Assembly: GCA_049587715.1 (NCBI GenBank)
Contig: JBAVEL010000120.1
Coordinates: 8,783-72,782, forward strand
Reading direction: 5' to 3'
From: JBAVEL01 sp049587715
Lineage (GTDB): Bacteria; Bacteroidota; Ignavibacteria; UBA10030; UBA6906
Length of the DNA: 64,000 nt
The notes below the pieces were generated by a model. That model made no database searches, was not told the origin of the DNA, and saw nothing but the letters and a program-made list of their open reading frames with translations. Positions 60,624-64,000 of this stretch are shown here, piece after piece. A program made the translations under genes and the position numbers. The number at the start of each line of letters is the position of its first letter. Position 1 is the stretch's first letter.

Positions 60624-60812
60624 GACCGGAGCTTGGCCTGTTTGGTGGACATGGAGTCAACCCGGCTCTGGGCCGGTCGTTCAAACGCCATTGGCGATCC
60701 GGCCGAGCGGCTGGTGGCCGTGCCGTGGAGTGTAGAAGACTGTCAGGCAGTCCGGATGTCAGCGGACTCGGAAGAGAAAAGCCCGAATCCGATCAGGACT
60801 CGGGCTTTCCTT
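60624..60812 (+). ncRNA. Candidate structured small RNA (rod-like, possibly 6S-type)
   Basis: The 397-base gap 60417-60813 has no credible gene, but a promoter and a bidirectional hairpin bound a ~190-base transcript. Complementary segments nest in one long rod: 60626-60630 with 60751-60755, 60636-60640 with 60744-60748, 60650-60654 with 60723-60727, 60665-60668 with 60705-60708, 60671-60676 with 60699-60704, and a tip 60686-60689 with 60693-60696. A large open bubble lies near 60641-60649 / 60728-60743, as in 6S RNA. Family membership is not proven. Nothing is seen in 60417-60588. Confidence 0.35.
60771..60808 (-). terminator. Terminator after tRNA-Lys (possibly bidirectional)
   Basis: AAGCCCGA and TCGGGCTT (60779-60786 and 60800-60807) form a hairpin with three inner pairs and a 5-base loop; on the minus strand TTTTCTCTTC follows. 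The plus-strand side is less T-rich (TTTCCTT). Confidence 0.72.
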
Positions 60813-60813
60813 G

Positions 60814-60886
60814 TGCACCCACCAGGACTCGAACCTGGAACCCACTGATTAAGAGTCAGTTGCTCTACCAATTGAGCCATGGGTGC
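60814..60886 (-). tRNA. tRNA-Lys (anticodon CUU)
   Basis: A 73-base cloverleaf. Acceptor GCACCCA (60886-60880) pairs with TGGGTGC (60821-60815) with discriminator A; the anticodon loop is CTCTTAA, anticodon CTT, and the T arm contains GGTTCGAGTCC. CCA is not encoded. It lies 50 bases after secG and probably shares its transcript. Confidence 0.95.
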
Positions 60887-60935
60887 AAGCTCACCCCGCG
60901 GCTCGCTCATGCCGGAGCCGCAGGCACATTGTGCC

Positions 60936-61274
60936 TCAGGGTTGTGTTTCGGGAGGCGCCTCCGCGGGCGGAAGCTGGGGCGTCGTGGCCGGCGCCGCCT
61001 CCCTTCCGATTCCCTGCTGAATCACGCTTTCCACGGTCTTGCCTCTGGGCAGAAAGAAAAGGTTGATCACGAGGCTGAGGAGAATGAACGCCCCGGCCAG
61101 GATCTGGGTGCCTTTGGTGAGAAAATCAGCCGTCCGGCGGACGCCGAACACCATGCCCATCTGCGCCCCGCCGAAGGTGCCTGCCAGCCCCCCTCCCTTG
61201 GAGGATTGCAGCAGCACCACAACAATGAGAAGGAGGCACACCACCACCTGCACAACCATCAGAAACGTGAACAT
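60936..61274 (-). CDS. secG: Preprotein translocase subunit SecG
   Basis: A 112-residue SecG. Two membrane segments flank the conserved cytosolic loop 'QSSKGGGLAGTFGG', and 'RRTADFLTKGTQILAGAFILLSL' (outline) is typical. The C-terminal tail is Pro/Ala-rich. ATG 61274 lies 33 bases after the -10 box of its own promoter. Confidence 0.95.
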   Translation of the reverse strand: MFTFLMVVQVVVCLLLIVVVLLQSSKGGGLAGTFGGAQMGMVFGVRRTADFLTKGTQILAGAFILLSLVINLFFLPRGKTVESVIQQGIGREAAPATTPQLPPAEAPPETQP

Positions 61275-61307
61275 GGAGGAAAGGACCTTTCTGAAGGATA
61301 AGACTTA

Positions 61308-61336
61308 AATATACCGCCCCTCGCCATGGAAATCAA
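61308..61336 (-). promoter_or_regulatory. Promoter of secG-tRNA-Lys
   Basis: TTGATT (61336-61331), 17 bases, TATATT (61313-61308) on the minus strand. The -35 box overlaps the ribE stop codon. Confidence 0.62.
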
Positions 61337-61983
61337 GCCCCATACCCCCAATCCCTCAGGCGCCCCGCATTCAGGGCCTCCGGGCGGGGCTCTCCACCGG
61401 AACGGAGCATGGATTCAACGTATTTCCCCACCAGGTCGAATTCCAGGTTGATGCGCCTCCCCGCTCTGAACAGTCCCAGAGTCGTCATCCGGCGCGTATG
61501 GGGAATGACGGAAACGGTGAAGGCATCGCGGGAGACAGAGGCCACCGTCAGGCTCACGCCATCCACGGCGATGGACCCCACGGAGACCAGGTTCCTCCTG
61601 AACCCGGTGGGAAACGCTATGGAGATCAGCCATCCACCGGCGCCTCGTGCCACGCTTTTCACCGTTCCCGTGCAGTCCACATGCCCCTGCACGATATGGC
61701 CTCCGAAACGGTCCTGCGCCCCCAGCGGCAGTTCCAGATTCACCCGCCGGCCCGGCCTGTAATCCCCCAGGGTGGTCTTCCGCAGCGTCTCCTCTACCGC
61801 CTCCGTGAAGAACGCCTCCCCCCGCCTGGTCACGACAGTCTGGCACGCACCGTCCACCGCAATACTCTCCCCCGGCTTGAGGCACTTCGCGAGGGAGGGT
61901 GCCCGTATCCCCAGAGTGATGCCTGCTCCGGTTCTCAGCGCCGTCCCGACAGTCCCCAGCTCCTGGATGATCCCCGTAAACAT
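61333..61983 (-). CDS. ribE: Riboflavin synthase, alpha chain
   Basis: A 216-residue enzyme dismutating two lumazine molecules into riboflavin. Two internal lumazine-binding repeats are visible: 'MFTGIIQELG' with 'SIAVDGACQTVV' in the first and 'GHIVQGHVDCTGTV' with 'SIAVDGVSLTVASV' in the second. ATG 61983 lies 7 bases after the ribD stop. No FMN riboswitch was seen upstream of the ribDE pair. Confidence 0.96.
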   Translation of the reverse strand: MFTGIIQELGTVGTALRTGAGITLGIRAPSLAKCLKPGESIAVDGACQTVVTRRGEAFFTEAVEETLRKTTLGDYRPGRRVNLELPLGAQDRFGGHIVQGHVDCTGTVKSVARGAGGWLISIAFPTGFRRNLVSVGSIAVDGVSLTVASVSRDAFTVSVIPHTRRMTTLGLFRAGRRINLEFDLVGKYVESMLRSGGEPRPEALNAGRLRDWGYGA

Positions 61984-61990
61984 GTGCCCC

Positions 61991-63100
61991 TCAGAACCGT
62001 GCCTGGACGAGGACATCCCTTCCCACCGTCGTCACGACGCTCTTGCGGGCATTCCGTCTTCCCGCCCCCTTCCGGGGAAAAGGACCGGAGAAGGAAGGCA
62101 GACCGGGGCCGAGGGTGAACGGAGCCACGAAAAGGCTCAACTCGTCCGTGACCCTCTCCCCCACACACCGGGAGAAGACCTCCGCCCCCCCCTCCACAAG
62201 CACGGATCCGATCCCGAGTCGGTAGAGATCCCTGAGAACATCCCGGAGAGGGATGCGGCTTCGGACGCCCCCGCAGGGTCTGATTTCCGCCCCCTGCCGT
62301 TCGAGCTCCCTGGCACGGGATTTCCTCCGGCGGAGCACGGCAGGGTCCGCGTAGACGAACACCCGGCGGTTCGTTCCCGCCCGGAAGACGCGCGCATCCG
62401 GAGGCAGGTCCAGTCCTCCACCCAGGATCACGACATGCGGGTCCCTGCCGCCGGCGGACCGGACCGTGAAGGCCGGATCATCCGAGCGGATGGTCCCCGA
62501 TCCCACGAGGACGGCATCGTGCGTGGCCCGCCAGGTGTGTACCAGCCGGATCGCCTCGGGGGAGCTGATCCGACGAGGGCTCCGGCCCCGGGCCGCAATC
62601 ATGCCGTCCAGGGTCTGGGCCACCTTCACATGCACATACGGACGCCTGAGGGCAATGCCTGTCAGGTAGAACCGGTTGATCCCCTCCGCCCAGCTCCTGT
62701 GCAGGCCCAGCTCCACCGCGATCCCCGCCCGCCGGAGGCGGGCGATTCCCCTCCCCGCAACAAGCGGGTTGGGATCCCGCATGGCCGCCACGACGCGCCC
62801 CACCCCCCGCTCGATGATGAGATCGGCGCAGGGGGGGGTTTTCCCGTGATGGGAACAGGGTTCCAGGTTCACGTACAGCGTCGCTCCGCGGCAATCCCCC
62901 GCGTACGAGCGGAGGCATTCCGCCTCCGCGTGGGATCCTCCGAAGACGCGGTGCCAACCCCTGGCCAGAATCGTGTCGCCCCGGGCCAGCACCGCTCCCA
63001 CCATCGGATTCGGGCTGACCTTCCCCGCTCCCCGCAGGGCGAGGTTCAGGCATTCCGCCATCATCCGCCGGTCCCGTATCTGACCCCTGCTCAGTTCCAT
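61991..63100 (-). CDS. ribD: Bifunctional riboflavin deaminase/reductase RibD
   Basis: A 369-residue enzyme: N-terminal pyrimidine deaminase with the zinc site 'GGSHAEAECL' and 'PCSHHGKTPPCADLII', and C-terminal reductase with 'PYVHVKVAQTLDGMIA', 'GSGTIRSDDP' and 'SVLVEGGAEVF'. It carries out the second and third steps of riboflavin synthesis. ATG 63100 is 2 bases after the kinase stop, so it is cotranscribed with a sensor kinase, an unusual neighbour. Confidence 0.95.
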   Translation of the reverse strand: MELSRGQIRDRRMMAECLNLALRGAGKVSPNPMVGAVLARGDTILARGWHRVFGGSHAEAECLRSYAGDCRGATLYVNLEPCSHHGKTPPCADLIIERGVGRVVAAMRDPNPLVAGRGIARLRRAGIAVELGLHRSWAEGINRFYLTGIALRRPYVHVKVAQTLDGMIAARGRSPRRISSPEAIRLVHTWRATHDAVLVGSGTIRSDDPAFTVRSAGGRDPHVVILGGGLDLPPDARVFRAGTNRRVFVYADPAVLRRRKSRARELERQGAEIRPCGGVRSRIPLRDVLRDLYRLGIGSVLVEGGAEVFSRCVGERVTDELSLFVAPFTLGPGLPSFSGPFPRKGAGRRNARKSVVTTVGRDVLVQARF

Positions 63101-63102
63101 GA

Positions 63103-64000
63103 CTATCTCTTCAACGTGAATGTAAACACGCTTCCCTTCCCGGGCTCGCTCGCCGCGGTGATGGTGCCGCCGTGCGCCTCGATGATGTGCTTCACGATGG
63201 CGAGTCCCAGCCCGGTTCCACCCACTTGCCGGGATCGGTCCCGGTCCACCCGGTAGAACCGCTCGAAAATCCTCGGCAGATGCTCCGCCGGGATCCCGCA
63301 ACCGGTGTCGCTCACCTCGATGACGATGCGCCCCTTCGCAGAAGAGGCCGAAACGGTGATCCTTCCCCCCTCGGCCGTGTACTTCACGGCATTGTCCAGG
63401 AGGTTCACCATGACCTGGCGCAGCCGCTCGCGGTCACCGTACGCCTCCTCCCCCTCTTCAGGCAGGGAGCCGAGCGCAAGCGAAAGTGATTTCCGTTCGG
63501 CCTTCGCCCTCATCTCGTCCAGAACACCCGCCAGGAACCCGTTCACCGCAAAATACCGGAAACTCATCTTCATCTCGCCCGACTCGATACGCGAGATATC
63601 AATGAGGTCGTTCAGGAGAGCGTTCAGCCGGTCCGCATGACGATGGGCTTTCTCGAGGAAGTCCCTGTTCACCGAGGGATCGTCCAGCGCCCCGTCGAGG
63701 AGGGTCTCGATGAAGCCCTGCATGGAGAAAATGGGCGTGCGCAGCTCGTGAGATACGTTTGCCAGGAACTCGCTCCGGACCCGCTCCAGCCGCCGCAGCT
63801 TCTCGATGTCCGCGCCCAGCTTCTCGGCCATGGCGTCCAGCGCCGCGGCGATCTCTCCGATCTCATCCCGGGAACCCCACCGCACACGCCCGGTTGTCTC
63901 CCCCCGGGCAACGGCGCGCGCCTTGTGCGCGATCTCCAGCAGCGGCCTGCTCATGCGGTCGGCCACCCTGAGGCTGACCAGCAGGGTAAGGAGGACCGCT
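63103..64000 (-). CDS. PhoR-like sensor histidine kinase (C-terminal part)
   Basis: The last ~298 residues of a membrane histidine kinase; the 5' end lies beyond the window. A membrane segment ('VLLTLLVSLRVADRM') leads into a HAMP domain ('ARGETTGRVRWGSRDEIG'), then the phosphoacceptor H-box 'NVSHELRTPIFSMQGF', the N-box 'VMVNLLDNAVKYT' and G-boxes 'SDTGCGIPAEHLPRIFERFY' and 'GGTGLGLAIVKHI'. Likely partner regulator lies upstream, outside the window. Confidence 0.93.
   Translation of the reverse strand, partial: AVLLTLLVSLRVADRMSRPLLEIAHKARAVARGETTGRVRWGSRDEIGEIAAALDAMAEKLGADIEKLRRLERVRSEFLANVSHELRTPIFSMQGFIETLLDGALDDPSVNRDFLEKAHRHADRLNALLNDLIDISRIESGEMKMSFRYFAVNGFLAGVLDEMRAKAERKSLSLALGSLPEEGEEAYGDRERLRQVMVNLLDNAVKYTAEGGRITVSASSAKGRIVIEVSDTGCGIPAEHLPRIFERFYRVDRDRSRQVGGTGLGLAIVKHIIEAHGGTITAASEPGKGSVFTFTLKR

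Noticed and set aside
60432..60848. Open frame of 138 codons through the gap before tRNA-Lys
   Set aside because: It runs across a tRNA on the other strand, has no good ribosome site and no protein-like motif; the region reads better as an RNA or spacer.

Overview
This 64 kb window is a GC-rich, gene-dense piece of bacterial chromosome with short or overlapping gene junctions. I see no transposase, integrase, phage gene or CRISPR array. A 1,610-residue secreted C25 (gingipain-like) protease carries a C-terminal 'NFPNPFNP' sorting domain of the type IX secretion / FlgD-like kind, and a BshC homologue is present. Together these point to the FCB superphylum. Promoters look like sigma70 TTG-N17-TATATT and many genes have clear Shine-Dalgarno sites, which argues against a typical Bacteroidota genome and fits an uncultured high-GC FCB lineage. 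A closer placement is not supportable from this window.

Layout. 1-7.8 kb: a partial secreted protein diverges from an acyl-CoA mutase large subunit, followed by a tightly packed run (DMT transporter, acylphosphatase, ispF, DedA, PAP2 phosphatase, lnt, threonine aldolase). 7.9-17.2 kb: the classic translation/RNA operon rimP-nusA-infB-rbfA-truB-ribF-rpsO-pnp, with a promoter and a terminator-like hairpin in its leader. 17.2-20.9 kb (minus): bshC, and a nucleoside salvage operon cdd-tdk-punA. 20.9-25.6 kb (minus): an uncharacterised operon of a nucleotidyltransferase, two tandem B12-binding-type radical SAM enzymes and a methyltransferase; this is the best candidate for an undescribed pathway. 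25.6-28.5 kb: PASTA protein, rpe, a crotonase and apt. 28.5-34.9 kb: a TetR-controlled RND efflux operon with a perfect palindrome just upstream of the regulator.

34.9-40.8 kb: tryptophanase, then a string of small conserved proteins (zinc-ribbon/YIP1, minimal zincin, hemerythrin, M29-like peptidase, DUF971). 40.8-50.3 kb: M28 peptidase with a shortened peroxiredoxin-like partner, SDR and mutS2, purL, then dagK and dapF. 50.4-52.5 kb (minus): tmRNA (tag ASYNYALAA), a LOG-family protein and an AlkZ-related protein. 52.6-60.4 kb: the C25 protease with a leader hairpin, an ArsR/DUF2087 regulator, a second DedA, and a clan-A glycoside hydrolase lacking an obvious start codon behind a DUF937 gene. 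60.4-64 kb: a candidate structured RNA, tRNA-Lys(CUU), secG, ribE, ribD and a partial PhoR-like histidine kinase.

Two regulatory themes recur. About nineteen promoter candidates share TTGNNT, a 17-base spacer and TATATT. In four of them the -10 box lies 6 or 12 bases from the start codon, implying leaderless or nearly leaderless mRNAs. Two other leaders (rimP operon and C25 protease) contain an intrinsic-terminator-like hairpin right after the promoter, suggesting attenuation. All coordinates, motifs and spacings were read by eye; no homology search was run.
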